This document shows, piece by piece, positions 25,964 to 34,615 of a stretch of DNA of 64,000 nucleotides. Source of the stretch: DASSUW01 sp963740605 (GTDB lineage Bacteria; Actinomycetota; Thermoleophilia; Solirubrobacterales; Solirubrobacteraceae). The notes below the pieces were generated by a model. The model did no database searches and was not told the origin of the DNA. It saw only the letters and a list, made by a program, of their open reading frames with translations. Each line of letters starts with the position of its first letter. The stretch's first letter is position 1. The position numbers were made by a program, and so were the translations under genes. The DNA lies in NCBI GenBank assembly GCA_963740605.1, contig CAVUFC010000021.1:186001-250000 (forward strand). Direction: 5' to 3'.

Positions 25964-27187
25964 CGAACGCCGTAGCGGAGCGGGCCGGCGCGGCCCGCTC
26001 TCCCAAGGGGCTTCGGATCGCCATGATCGGACTGCGCGGGATACCTGCCACATACGGCGGTGTGGAACGCGCGGTGGAGGAGCTGTCCGCGCATCTCGTC
26101 GAGCGCGGTCATGACGTGACCGTGTATGCGCGTAGCGCCTACTCGGATCCCGACGTTCGTGAGCATCGCGGCGTCCGCGTGATCCGCCTGCCGCAGGTGA
26201 ACACCAAGCACCTCGAGGCGGCGAGCCACAGCATGCGTCGCGCTGGCCCACGCTCTGGCTCGTGGCCACTACGACCTGATCCACCTCCACGCGACCGGGC
26301 CGGGCGCGCTCAGCCTGCTCGCGCAGCTCGCGGGCACGCCGGCGGTCGTGACAGTCCAGGGGCTCGATTGGCGGCGCGAGAAGTGGGGCCCGGGGCGCGG
26401 TCCGTGCTCCAGCTGGCCGCCCGCGCTCTGCCCGCTTTCCCGACCGCACGATCGTCGTCTCCCGCGAGCTCGAGCGCTACCTGACCGAGGAGCACGGGGC
26501 GCATCCCGTGTACATCCCGAACGGCGTGGCCGACGAGGCCGAAGCGGAGCGTCCACCGGAGCGCCCACCGGAGCTCCACCTCGAGTCCGACCGCTACCTG
26601 CTGTTCCTCGGCCGGCTCGTGCCCGAGAAGCACGTGCACACGCTCATCCCAGCGTACCGGCGCGTCGAGACCGAGCTGCCGTTGGTGGTCGCCGGACCCG
26701 ACTCCCACTCGGAGGAGTACGTCGCCGAGCTCCGGCGCCTGGCGGCCGACGATCCTCGCGTCCACATCGTCGGCCCGCAGTACGGCGCGACAAGGCGTGG
26801 CTGCTGCGCAACGCGCTCGCGTTCGTCCAGCCCTCGAGCATCGAGGGCCTGCCGATCGCGCTGCTCGAGGCGCTGGCCTCGGCGCGCTACCCGATCGTTA
26901 GCGAGATCCCCGAGAATCTCGAGCCCGTGACCGTCGAGGGCGAGGTGCTCGGCGAGACAGCCACGGTGGGCAATCACGAGGAGTTGGCGAGCGCGATCGA
27001 TCACGCGATCGGCGCCGAGGACCGCACAGCGGTCGGGCAGCGGCTGCGCGACAACGTCCGCGAGGAGTACGACTGGGGCGGCATCGCCGCGGCGACCGAA
27101 GCGACCTACAACGACGTGCTGCGCAGCCACGCCGAGGGGTCGCGCCGGCGCAGGCGGTTCGTGCGCGAGGCAGTCAGCCGCCGCTGA
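25960..27187 (+). pseudogene. GT4 family glycosyltransferase, four frameshifts as read
   Basis: The ATG overlaps the previous stop (ATGA) and begins a good GT4 N-terminus with MIGLRGIPATYGGVERAVEE, like rhamnosyl/galactosyltransferases of polysaccharide loci. The frame then changes near 26239, 26397, 26447 and 26788. The segments DLIHLHATGPGALSLLA, RSVLQLAARALPAFP, YLLFLGRLVPEKHVHTLIPAY and LAFVQPSSIEGLPIALLEAL are in order and collinear with a complete 410-residue enzyme. One site looks like an extra base and three like missing bases. Decay and assembly error are both possible. Confidence 0.75.
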
Positions 27188-27713
27188 CGATGCGCGCCGG
27201 GACCCCGACGGCGGTGGCCCCGGGAGGCACATCGCTGACGACCACCGCGCCTGCGCCGATCCGCGCTCCGGCGCCCACCGTGACATCGCCGAGCACCTGC
27301 GCATACGGCCCCAGGACCGTCCCATCACCGATCGTGGGCGTCGGTCCCTCGGTGTCCTCGTCGCCGCGGTGCCCGATCGTGACGCCGTGCTTGAGCACGA
27401 TGTCGGAGCCGAGCCGCGCGTCCGGGTGGATGACGATGCCGTGGGCGTGGAATAGGCGCAGGCCCGGCCCGACGCGCAGGCGCAGCGGGATCTCGATTCC
27501 GAGCCCCCATTCGACGAGCAGCTTGTACAGCACGATCAGTGGCAGGGCCACCAGACGGGGTCGGGGCCCGTTGCCGCGCGCCGCCGCCGTGATCCGGAAC
27601 AGCATCACGACAAGCCAGACGCGGGCGTCGTGGCGGTTCGCATGCGAGTCCGCGCGTAGCAGCGCCCGCAGCGGCAACCTCGGCTCGCGAGCGTCGGCGG
27701 TCATCGGGCGCAT
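27174..27713 (-). CDS. serine O-acetyltransferase-like hexapeptide-repeat acetyltransferase
   Basis: 179 residues; the first or fourth codon (both Met) may start it. A short hydrophobic region lies near residue 60. Left-handed beta-helix repeats follow, with GIVIHPDARLGSDIVLKHGV, IGDGTVLGPYAQVLGDV and IGAGAVVVSDVPPG. This is the CysE/LbH family that transfers acetyl from acetyl-CoA. Inside a polysaccharide locus it more likely acetylates a sugar than serine, by inference. The end overlaps the convergent GT4 gene by 14 bases. Confidence 0.85.
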   Translation of the reverse strand: MRPMTADAREPRLPLRALLRADSHANRHDARVWLVVMLFRITAAARGNGPRPRLVALPLIVLYKLLVEWGLGIEIPLRLRVGPGLRLFHAHGIVIHPDARLGSDIVLKHGVTIGHRGDEDTEGPTPTIGDGTVLGPYAQVLGDVTVGAGARIGAGAVVVSDVPPGATAVGVPARIVSGG

Positions 27714-27730
27714 ACGATAGGCGGCAGGGG

Positions 27731-28666
27731 ATGACGCTTCCGGTCACGGTTGTGATCCCGGTCTACAACCGGCGCGACACCATCGGCGAGACGGTCGCGT
27801 CGGTGTCGCAGCAGGTCGGACCGGGGGTGGCGGCGACCATCGTGGTCGACGATGCCAGCACCGACGGCTCCGCCGCGGTGGCCGAGGGCCTGCCCGGCTG
27901 TGACGTGGTCCGGCTCAGCGTCAACGGCGGGTCCGCGGCTGCCCGCAATGCCGGTCTCGAGCGCGTGCGGACGCCGTGGGTCTGCTTCCTGGACTCCGAC
28001 GACCTCTGGCGCCGGTCGCTGCTGTCGACGCTGTGGCCGCACACGAACGGGAACGTGCTGGTCAGCGGCGCCGCGTTCCTGACGGTGGACGACGAGCTTG
28101 TGACGCTACTGGGCACGGCACGCACCGGAGGGCAGGAGCTGCGTTCACCCGCGGACATCCTCGCGCCGGCGAATCCGATCGTCACGAGCGCCACGCTGGT
28201 GCGCGCCGACATCGTGCGAGCGCTCGGCGGCTTCGACGTCGGATTGCGCTACAGCGAGGACCTCGATCTCTGGCTGCGGCTGCTCGAACGCGGCCGGGGG
28301 TGGTGCGATCCCACGCCGGTGCTCACCTACCGGCGCGACACGACGAGCAAGTCGCAGCAGGCGACGGGGGCGGTTGAGCGCGCGCGGGCGGGCATCGCCC
28401 GCCACTATGCCCGGCGCGACTGGTGGTCGCGCAGCACCTGCGAGCGGTATCTCGGCGGCATGTACTGGGAGGGCGCCCGGTCGGCGATGCGTGCCCAGCA
28501 ATGGCCCTTGACGTGGCGTTACGTCAGGCGCGTGCTGCGGCATCCGCGACGGCTGCAGGGTGCCGTGGAGGGGCTGGAGCAGAACCGGCGCCGCCGGCGG
28601 CGCGCCGTGGCGATGGCAGGCTCACGCGTCGGCGACGAGCGTGAAAGTCAGCACGTCGAGCGCTGA
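27731..28666 (+). CDS. GT2 family glycosyltransferase
   Basis: 311 residues. A full GT-A domain: VTVVIPVYNRRDTIGETVAS, IVVDDASTDGS, SAAARNAGLE, WVCFLDSDDLW (DxD-like) and GGFDVGLRYSEDLDLWLRL. The C-terminal 90 residues are basic and helical. ATG 27731 gives the standard N-terminus and lies 17 bases from the divergent acetyltransferase. The final 45 bases overlap the convergent methyltransferase gene. Donor sugar unknown. Confidence 0.9.
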   Translation: MTLPVTVVIPVYNRRDTIGETVASVSQQVGPGVAATIVVDDASTDGSAAVAEGLPGCDVVRLSVNGGSAAARNAGLERVRTPWVCFLDSDDLWRRSLLSTLWPHTNGNVLVSGAAFLTVDDELVTLLGTARTGGQELRSPADILAPANPIVTSATLVRADIVRALGGFDVGLRYSEDLDLWLRLLERGRGWCDPTPVLTYRRDTTSKSQQATGAVERARAGIARHYARRDWWSRSTCERYLGGMYWEGARSAMRAQQWPLTWRYVRRVLRHPRRLQGAVEGLEQNRRRRRRAVAMAGSRVGDERESQHVER

Positions 28667-29443
28667 CGACGCGCGAAATCGCGGCGCGACACGCGTCTGC
28701 TCGAGATAGCCGGGGTCGGTGATCTCGGCGGGCACGACCCGCACGTCGTTCCATCCGCCGGCCTGCGCGGCGGCCACGTAGTCATCGGCGCGCAGGCGGT
28801 TGGGCGCGCCCGGGAAGTCGAGCAGGCGCGCGTAGAGGCGGTCCGGGTAGCGCAGGATGTTCAGCGGGTCGACTGCCGTGATCCAGCGCATGTGCGTCTT
28901 CGCGTCGACGTGATGGACCATCCGCGCCTCGGGTCCGGCGAGACGCCGCAGTGTGTGCAGCAGAGCTGGGATCTGCGCGATGTGCTCGAGCGTGGCGTTG
29001 CTGAGGATCAGGTCATAACGGCCCGCAACCTCGTCGAGGTCGGGGAACGAGGCGAGCGTGAAGGCCAGCCGCGCGCGGTCGACCGGCGCGCCGAGGCGTC
29101 TGCCGAGCATCTCGTACAGTCGCGGGTCCGCCTGGGCGGTGTTGTCGAATGCGTCGATCGCACGGTAAGACTCGGCGCCGCGCGCCAGCACGACGGCGCC
29201 CGTGGCGAGATCCGGGCCTGGTCCGAGCTCGAGAACGTGTTTGTTCGTCCAGTCGAGCGCCGCGGCGGCCTCCCAGCGGTCCGCTATCTCGAGCGCGTGC
29301 GCGATCGTGCGCTCGACGTTCGACGCCGAGAAGGGACGCGGAGTGACGTACCCGCGATAGCGATGGCGCACCGTGTTGAGGGAGCCCATCAGTAGTCCCG
29401 CCGCGTACAGCGCGGCGTTGCGGGCGCGCGCGACGGCGCTCAC
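28622..29443 (-). CDS. class I SAM-dependent methyltransferase
   Basis: 273 residues. Motif I is VLELGPGPDLATGAVVL. A YDLILSNATLEHI motif, as in Methyltransf_11/23 enzymes, and AQAGGWNDVRVVP follow. The GTG start overlaps the TGA of the upstream nucleotidyltransferase-like gene (GTGA), so they are coupled. The likely target is a sugar or lipid of the surface polymer, by context only. Confidence 0.8.
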   Translation of the reverse strand: MSAVARARNAALYAAGLLMGSLNTVRHRYRGYVTPRPFSASNVERTIAHALEIADRWEAAAALDWTNKHVLELGPGPDLATGAVVLARGAESYRAIDAFDNTAQADPRLYEMLGRRLGAPVDRARLAFTLASFPDLDEVAGRYDLILSNATLEHIAQIPALLHTLRRLAGPEARMVHHVDAKTHMRWITAVDPLNILRYPDRLYARLLDFPGAPNRLRADDYVAAAQAGGWNDVRVVPAEITDPGYLEQTRVAPRFRASSALDVLTFTLVADA

Positions 29444-30561
29444 GGCGCGCCTCGCCGCGGCAGCGGCTGCGCGGTCCGGCCACGGCGGATCGAGGTCAGT
29501 GCGGCTGCCCAGCGCACCATCGTCTTGGCGAAGTACAGCGCGTTCGAACCGAGTGTCTCGAACGGCGTGAACCGGCTGGTCACAAACCTGCGGAGCCGGT
29601 TGGGCGGCGCGAGCAGCCCGTCGACGAGCCGTACGGTCGCGCTGATCTGGTCGGACTCGCCGGCCAGTCGCCAGTCGGCGAGCCGCATCGCCATGCGGTC
29701 GCGACGGCGCAGCGACGGGCAGGGGACTGCCAGCTGCAGCCCGACGGTTTCGCGCAGCACGGCCAGCGCCGCATGTACGGGCATCGCGATCTCAGGATCA
29801 TCCGCGACATACGCTGCGACTTCGGCGGGCGGCAGGCGATCCGCGAGGGCGTCCGCGTATGCTGCGATGTCGGCCGGCAGCCGGAGCCCGCTGAGGCCGT
29901 CACGGGCGTAGAACAGGAGCAGGGCGACGAGCATCGCGGACGGCCGCGCCTTACGGGCGCCGCCACGCTCGCGCATCGTGTCGGCGAGCAGACGCGCGGC
30001 GAAGCGATCGCCGTACCAATGCACGCGCCAGTGCACCTCGATCGGCGGGCGCCAAGTCTGCTCGTGGACCAGCGTCACATGGATCTGCGACCGGTGCGCG
30101 TTGGTCGCGGGGCGATATCCGAGCGCGGCGATCGCGTCGACGGCGCGCTCGAGGTTGCCGGCGCCGACGAGCAGGTCGACGTCTCCAGAGATCCGGGCGC
30201 CCGGGCGGCCGTGGGCGTCACGGGCCAAGTCGACGCCCTTGAGCGGCAGCGCCGCGATGCCCGCGCGCTCGAGCTGGAGCTCGGCCTCGTACGTGACGCT
30301 CTCGAATACCAGCGCGCGGCGATCCGCCACCTCGCGCGCCTCGGCGATCGCGGCGTCGAACGCCACCGGCGTCGGGCCCAGGGCCTGCGCGCGCGGGCCG
30401 AGCACGAGCAGCAGCCGATGGCGACGCAGAACCGCAACGACGGTCTCGAATGAGACACGCGCCGCGAGCGATCGTATGCGAGCCTCTTCGTGGCGCCGGC
30501 GCTGATCGGCGCCGGCAAGAAGCCAAACGAGTTCCTCTTCAGGTGAGACGGAGCGACTCAG
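29440..30561 (-). CDS. nucleotidyltransferase-fold protein (NTP_transf_5 type), start uncertain
   Basis: The core PLKGVDLARDAHGRPGARISGDVDLLVG is the signature of PF14907-type nucleotidyltransferases, with an Asp-x-Asp metal site in DVDLL. EVHWRVHWYGDRF and a helical C-terminal half follow. The first standard start is GTG 30405. However, coding-like sequence continues in frame upstream (SPEEELVWLLAGADQ) to about 30550, where only a CTG (30561) is available. Either a CTG start is used or one base is wrong. Such proteins are often neighbours of lasso-peptide and polysaccharide genes (from memory). The substrate is unknown. Confidence 0.65.
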   Translation of the reverse strand: MSRSVSPEEELVWLLAGADQRRRHEEARIRSLAARVSFETVVAVLRRHRLLLVLGPRAQALGPTPVAFDAAIAEAREVADRRALVFESVTYEAELQLERAGIAALPLKGVDLARDAHGRPGARISGDVDLLVGAGNLERAVDAIAALGYRPATNAHRSQIHVTLVHEQTWRPPIEVHWRVHWYGDRFAARLLADTMRERGGARKARPSAMLVALLLFYARDGLSGLRLPADIAAYADALADRLPPAEVAAYVADDPEIAMPVHAALAVLRETVGLQLAVPCPSLRRRDRMAMRLADWRLAGESDQISATVRLVDGLLAPPNRLRRFVTSRFTPFETLGSNALYFAKTMVRWAAALTSIRRGRTAQPLPRRGAP

Positions 30562-30729
30562 ATGTCTTGCTCGACAATTGTTCCAACAAGCTCAGCAATC
30601 CTAGTTCGCGGGGACTCGGCGGCGGCACTGTGCGCCCAACGGGGTTTCCGTCCGGAGCGATCCGGCGAACCACGACTTAAGCTGACCTGTGGCGGGGCCG
30701 ATTCACGTGGCAGTCGGGCGCTGGACAGT

Positions 30730-31533
30730 ATGAGGCGCGTCCGGTCACTCAAAGCTCTCCACATGCTTCCCGTTCTGCTCAGCATCGCCGCACTCGTGGC
30801 CGCCTCTGGCGCTGGTTCCGATGACCCATCCTCGGCGGTGCACGGCCGTCCGGTCACTGACACCCTCAGGTCGGACATGACGACCGCGCACGAGGCGCGA
30901 CCGCACGGCGTGCCGGAGTACTGGGACTGGGCGAAGAAGCCCAGGATCGGGCGCCGCGAGGCGCCCACGGGCTGGACCGCGTTCACGGCCTGGGGTCAGC
31001 TCTACCGCTGCGCCGGCTCGCTGTACGACCACCGTCGCACGGTCCAGGTGCGCGATCTGCAGGCGTGGTTCCTCGTTGGCGATACCTGGAAGCGGGCGCA
31101 GCGCCCGTCCGCTCTCGAAGGCTCGGCGTTCGCCGAGGACTACGCACGGCCGGCGGTGTCGGCCCGGGTGGTCGGCAGCAGCCGCCACGGCACGACGGTC
31201 CGTCTGCGCCGCGGCTACAACTTCCACTTCTGGCCGGGGACCGGTCGCGTCGCGTTCGACGCGAAGAAGGTCGACGCGGTCGCCGTTTTGGCGCGCGCCC
31301 GGCTCACGCGTAGAGGAACCCGTGAAGGGTGCGTCGCGCTCAGCGTCGGTGCCGACTACTGGCGCTCGCTGCGGGCTCCCGCCGCCGGCTCGGAGAACAC
31401 CGTGGATGCCGGGATCGGCAGGTTCAAGCGCGTCACCAGACGCTGGCGCGCGTTCGGCATGACCAACGCGTCGGACGCGACGCTCGCCGCGCACCCGTTG
31501 CCGCTTCGACTCCCGCAGGGTGAGCTCCGCTAG
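30730..31533 (+). CDS. secreted protein of unknown family (paralogue B)
   Basis: 267 residues from ATG 30730, with a signal peptide (hydrophobic core about residues 11-27). It matches the protein at 12451 throughout: LRSDMTTAHEARPHGVPEYW, AFTAWGQLYRCAGSLYD, GYNFHFWPG, GCVALSVGADYWRSL and GRFKRVTRRWRAFGMT. The stop overlaps the GTG of the SGNH gene by one base. No known fold was recognised. Its coupling to an SGNH esterase suggests work on the same secreted polymer. Confidence 0.75.
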   Translation: MRRVRSLKALHMLPVLLSIAALVAASGAGSDDPSSAVHGRPVTDTLRSDMTTAHEARPHGVPEYWDWAKKPRIGRREAPTGWTAFTAWGQLYRCAGSLYDHRRTVQVRDLQAWFLVGDTWKRAQRPSALEGSAFAEDYARPAVSARVVGSSRHGTTVRLRRGYNFHFWPGTGRVAFDAKKVDAVAVLARARLTRRGTREGCVALSVGADYWRSLRAPAAGSENTVDAGIGRFKRVTRRWRAFGMTNASDATLAAHPLPLRLPQGELR

Positions 31534-32726
31534 TGCGTCCGCCCGGCATGACGGCCGCGTTGCTGTGCGTCGCGTTGGTGGCCGCCGCATGCGGCTCGGG
31601 CAGCAGCACACCGTCCGCACACGACGCTGTCGCGACCGCCGCGCGGGTCGAGGTCGGCAGTGAGAGCAGCGCTGGGGCTGTCCAGACGTGGAAGACGACG
31701 ACCATCGCCCGGAGCGGCCGGCGCTACACGGTCGACGCCGACGGCGCCAAGGTTGGCCTTTGGGGCATCGGATATCCGGGCACCGGGTCCGGGAGCGACG
31801 CGCGGTTCGTCGGCCCAGGCGTGGCCAAGCACTGGACCACGATCGAGCACGGTCGGTACGTGGTGGCGATGCGCCATCGCGGGCGCTGGCTCGGGCTGCG
31901 GGTCTGGAGCCGCGGCGGGCAGTGGCGCGCCAAGGTCGACGGGAAGTACGTCGATCCGCGGCCACGCTCGGTCGGCAGCGACTACGCCCTGCACACGATC
32001 GGCCTGGACTTCAGTCAGTCGGACCCGGACAAGCGCCGCGTCGTCGAGTTCGAGCTGCGCGGCGGTGCCTGGCTCGCTGGCATCGTTGCGGGTGAGGGCG
32101 ACAAAGTCTCGGCGCCACCGCGCCCGCACGGCCGGTCGCTCTACTGGCTGGGCGACTCGTTCTTCGTCGGTACCGGCGCGCGCTACGCGGGCTTCACCGA
32201 CCTCGTCGAGCAGGCGACGGCTCGGCTCGGCTCAGACGACTCCACTGTCGACGCGCTCGGAGGGACCGGGTACGTGCAGGACAACGTCGGCGCCAAGTAC
32301 GACGACTACCTAACACGGGCACGGGCCAACCTCGGGAAGGGTCGCGCACGTCCGGATGTCGTCGTGGTCGGCGGCTCCATCAACGACATCAATCAGGATC
32401 CGAAGAAGGTCCAGAAGGCGGCCCGGCGCCTGTACGCGTACATTGCGAGGGCCCTGCCCTCGGCCAAGGTCGTCGTCGTGCCGTTCGCCCCGCACTACCC
32501 GGTTCCGTCCAACTTCGCCGCGCTCAACCGCGCGGTGCTGCGCGCGGCCGCGGCCAGCCCGAACGTGATCGGCGCGCTCGACCTGGACGCCCGGCTGCCA
32601 CGGTCCCGGGCCGGTCTGCAGCGGCCAGACGGTCATCCGACCCAGGCGGGCCACGACCGGTACGGGCGTCTGGTCGCGGCCTTCATCCGGTCGCGGCTCG
32701 CGCACCGCTCGCACGGGGGCCGCTGA
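31533..32726 (+). CDS. SGNH/GDSL-family secreted hydrolase, probable lipoprotein
   Basis: 397 residues from a GTG. The N-terminus has a signal sequence ending in a lipobox-like LVAAACGSG, so it is probably lipid-anchored. The SGNH blocks are clear: GDSFFVG (nucleophile Ser), GGTGYVQ, GGSIND with the block III Asn, and DGHPTQAGH with the catalytic Asp/His. The first 200 residues form an additional beta-rich domain. Such enzymes remove acetyl groups or cut esters on polysaccharides. It is cotranslated with the secreted paralogue B upstream and the methyltransferase downstream. Confidence 0.83.
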   Translation: MRPPGMTAALLCVALVAAACGSGSSTPSAHDAVATAARVEVGSESSAGAVQTWKTTTIARSGRRYTVDADGAKVGLWGIGYPGTGSGSDARFVGPGVAKHWTTIEHGRYVVAMRHRGRWLGLRVWSRGGQWRAKVDGKYVDPRPRSVGSDYALHTIGLDFSQSDPDKRRVVEFELRGGAWLAGIVAGEGDKVSAPPRPHGRSLYWLGDSFFVGTGARYAGFTDLVEQATARLGSDDSTVDALGGTGYVQDNVGAKYDDYLTRARANLGKGRARPDVVVVGGSINDINQDPKKVQKAARRLYAYIARALPSAKVVVVPFAPHYPVPSNFAALNRAVLRAAAASPNVIGALDLDARLPRSRAGLQRPDGHPTQAGHDRYGRLVAAFIRSRLAHRSHGGR

Positions 32727-33442
32727 TGCTGCGGACGCTCGCGTCCCGCGGCAGGACCGTCCTCGGCAGCGTCGTCATGCGCGGCCGGCGCGTGGAGTGC
32801 CCGTGCTGCGGCTCCCGCTTTCGCCGCTTCCAGAACTTCAACGGGCCCGATCGCGTCTGCTGGAACTGCGGCTCGCTCGAGCGGACGCGCTCGCTGTGGC
32901 TCGCCCTGGACCGTCACCCAGAGCTGACCCGGCCGGGCGTGCGCGTGCTGCACGTGGCGCCCGAACGCATCCTTGGGGAGCGCTTTCGCCGCGTCCCGGA
33001 TGTCAAGTACGTTGGCGGCGACCTCGAAGCTCAATTCGGGCCCGAGCGGATCGACGTCACCCGCTTGCAGTTCGAGGACGCGAGCTTTGATGTCGTGATG
33101 TGCAACCACGTCCTCGAACACGTCCCGGAGGACCGCCGTGCGATGCGCGAGATCGCGCGCGTGCTCAAGCCCGGCGGGCAGGCGATCCTGCTCGTGCCGG
33201 ACGTGTCCGCGGACGTCACCGACGAGGACCCGGCGGTCGTCGATCCCGACGAGCGGCGACGCCGCTTCGGACAGTACGACCATGTGCGCAGATACGGCTG
33301 GGACTACGTCGACCGGCTCGAGGAGGCGGGTCTCGCCGTCGAGGTCGAACGGCCGGAGACGGCGCTCGGCGACGATCTCGTGGCCCGGCACCGGCTGCGC
33401 AAGTACGGCGCGGTCGAGCCGATCTTCGTCTGCCGGCGCTGA
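32726..33442 (+). CDS. class I SAM-dependent methyltransferase with N-terminal zinc-ribbon-like cysteines (copy B)
   Basis: 238 residues. CPCC and CWNC pairs at residues 23-52 resemble a zinc ribbon. They are followed by VRVLHVAPERILGERFR, DVVMCNHVLEHVPED and LKPGGQAILLVPDV, a Methyltransf_11-like core. It is clearly related to the protein at 15862, sharing RRFGQ-xHVRRYGWDYVDRLE. Its ATG overlaps the stop of the SGNH gene (TGATG). The first kinase gene of the lasso cluster begins six bases downstream. Confidence 0.83.
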   Translation: MLRTLASRGRTVLGSVVMRGRRVECPCCGSRFRRFQNFNGPDRVCWNCGSLERTRSLWLALDRHPELTRPGVRVLHVAPERILGERFRRVPDVKYVGGDLEAQFGPERIDVTRLQFEDASFDVVMCNHVLEHVPEDRRAMREIARVLKPGGQAILLVPDVSADVTDEDPAVVDPDERRRRFGQYDHVRRYGWDYVDRLEEAGLAVEVERPETALGDDLVARHRLRKYGAVEPIFVCRR

Positions 33443-33448
33443 CCGCGG

Positions 33449-34321
33449 ATGGTGTGCAGCGCCTTCGGGCTGGACATCACGAGCGCCATGGAGCTTCCCG
33501 GCCGCTGGCGCTGCCCGGGTGCCGGCCTACCGCCGCTGCATGTCGAGCCTGCGGCGCACGCCGATGTCGCAGCCGCCTGGAGCGGCGCTGACCGCATCGG
33601 CTGGAACGGCCGCGCCGACGGGCGGCCGCTGATCGTCGAGCATGGGACCGCCGGCGACCTGCGCCTGCGCGCCGCGCCTTCGATCGACATGCACCTGTCC
33701 GCCGACCACGCACGCCTGATCGTCGCGAACGACGATGGCGACGCGCTCGCCGCGATGCGGATCCTGCTCGACTCGGCGCTCTTCACGGTCAGCCTCCAGC
33801 GCGGGTACGAGGCACTACACGCCGGCGCCGTCGCGACGGACGCGGGCCTGCTGGCCGTCATGGGCGCCAGCGGTTCGGGCAAGTCGTCGGCGATCGTCGC
33901 GCTGCTCGAAGCAGGCTGCGGCTTCCACACCGATGACGTGCTCGTCCTCCGGCGCGACGGCGACAAGATCGTCGCCGTCCCGGGACCGCCCGTCCTCACG
34001 GTCGCGCGGCCCGCTCCGGCCGGCCTCGGGACGCCGATCGCCGATGTCGGCGACGAGGCATGGCTGGCCGTCGCGGGTGCCGAACGGGCGCGCCCGCTCG
34101 CCGGGATCGTGTGCCTGGCGGAGTCGGGCGACGCGTGGCGCCACGTGCTCAGCAGCTTGCTTGCGTTCCCGCGCGCCGCTGAGCGCGAGCGCGCCCGGTT
34201 CGAGCTGTCCGCAGAACTCGCGGCCGCCGTGCCGCTGCGCCGCCTGGAGCCCCGCAGCACCTCGCCGGACGGGCTCGCGGTAGCGGCGCTCGACTGGATA
34301 CGATCCGTGCAAGGAGGCTGA
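33449..34321 (+). CDS. HprK-like serine kinase domain protein (kinase 1 of lasso cluster)
   Basis: 290 residues. The C-terminal half has the HPr-kinase-like P-loop GASGSGKS (139-146), an upstream His124 in LHAGAV and an Asp pair 162-163 in TDDV. These match catalytic positions of HprK-family kinases. The N-terminal half is a domain not recognised by eye. True HPr kinases act on PTS protein HPr, but no PTS gene is near. In lasso clusters such proteins (PadeK type in paeninodin) phosphorylate the peptide. It overlaps no neighbour but is spaced four bases from the PqqD gene. Confidence 0.72.
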   Translation: MVCSAFGLDITSAMELPGRWRCPGAGLPPLHVEPAAHADVAAAWSGADRIGWNGRADGRPLIVEHGTAGDLRLRAAPSIDMHLSADHARLIVANDDGDALAAMRILLDSALFTVSLQRGYEALHAGAVATDAGLLAVMGASGSGKSSAIVALLEAGCGFHTDDVLVLRRDGDKIVAVPGPPVLTVARPAPAGLGTPIADVGDEAWLAVAGAERARPLAGIVCLAESGDAWRHVLSSLLAFPRAAERERARFELSAELAAAVPLRRLEPRSTSPDGLAVAALDWIRSVQGG

Positions 34322-34324
34322 CCG

Positions 34325-34615
34325 GTGAGCGAACTGCTCGATCAGCGATTTGTCGTGCCGGAGCACGTCGTCCATCGCAGGTTCGCGGCCGAGACGGTCG
34401 TGCTCAATCTGCGCACGGGCGGGTACCACGGGCTCAACCCGGTCGCAGGGCGGATCCTCGAGGTCCTCGAGGAGACCGGCGACCCGCGAGTCGCCGTCGA
34501 CCGCATTGCCGACGAGTGGGACGTCGAGCCGGCGCAGGTCGAACGCGATGCGGCCACTCTGTGCGCCGAGCTGCTCGAGCGCGGCCTGATCGAGCCCGCC
34601 GATCGTGACGGCTGA
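34325..34615 (+). CDS. PqqD-family RiPP recognition element (lasso B1-type) protein
   Basis: 96 residues from GTG 34325. It matches the PqqD/RRE fold: an N-terminal strand RFVVPEHVVHRRFAAETVVL, the conserved GGYHGLNPVAGRILEVLEE and a C-terminal helix-turn-helix-like region. In lasso pathways this domain binds the leader peptide and delivers the precursor to the B2 peptidase. The split B1/B2 organisation is supported by the separate B2 gene at 40134. Its end overlaps the second kinase gene by 11 bases. Confidence 0.85.
   Translation: MSELLDQRFVVPEHVVHRRFAAETVVLNLRTGGYHGLNPVAGRILEVLEETGDPRVAVDRIADEWDVEPAQVERDAATLCAELLERGLIEPADRDG

Noticed and set aside
27174..27713. Serine acetyltransferase for cysteine synthesis
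   Set aside because: The fold matches, but no cysK is near and it is embedded in polysaccharide genes, so a sugar acetyltransferase is preferred.
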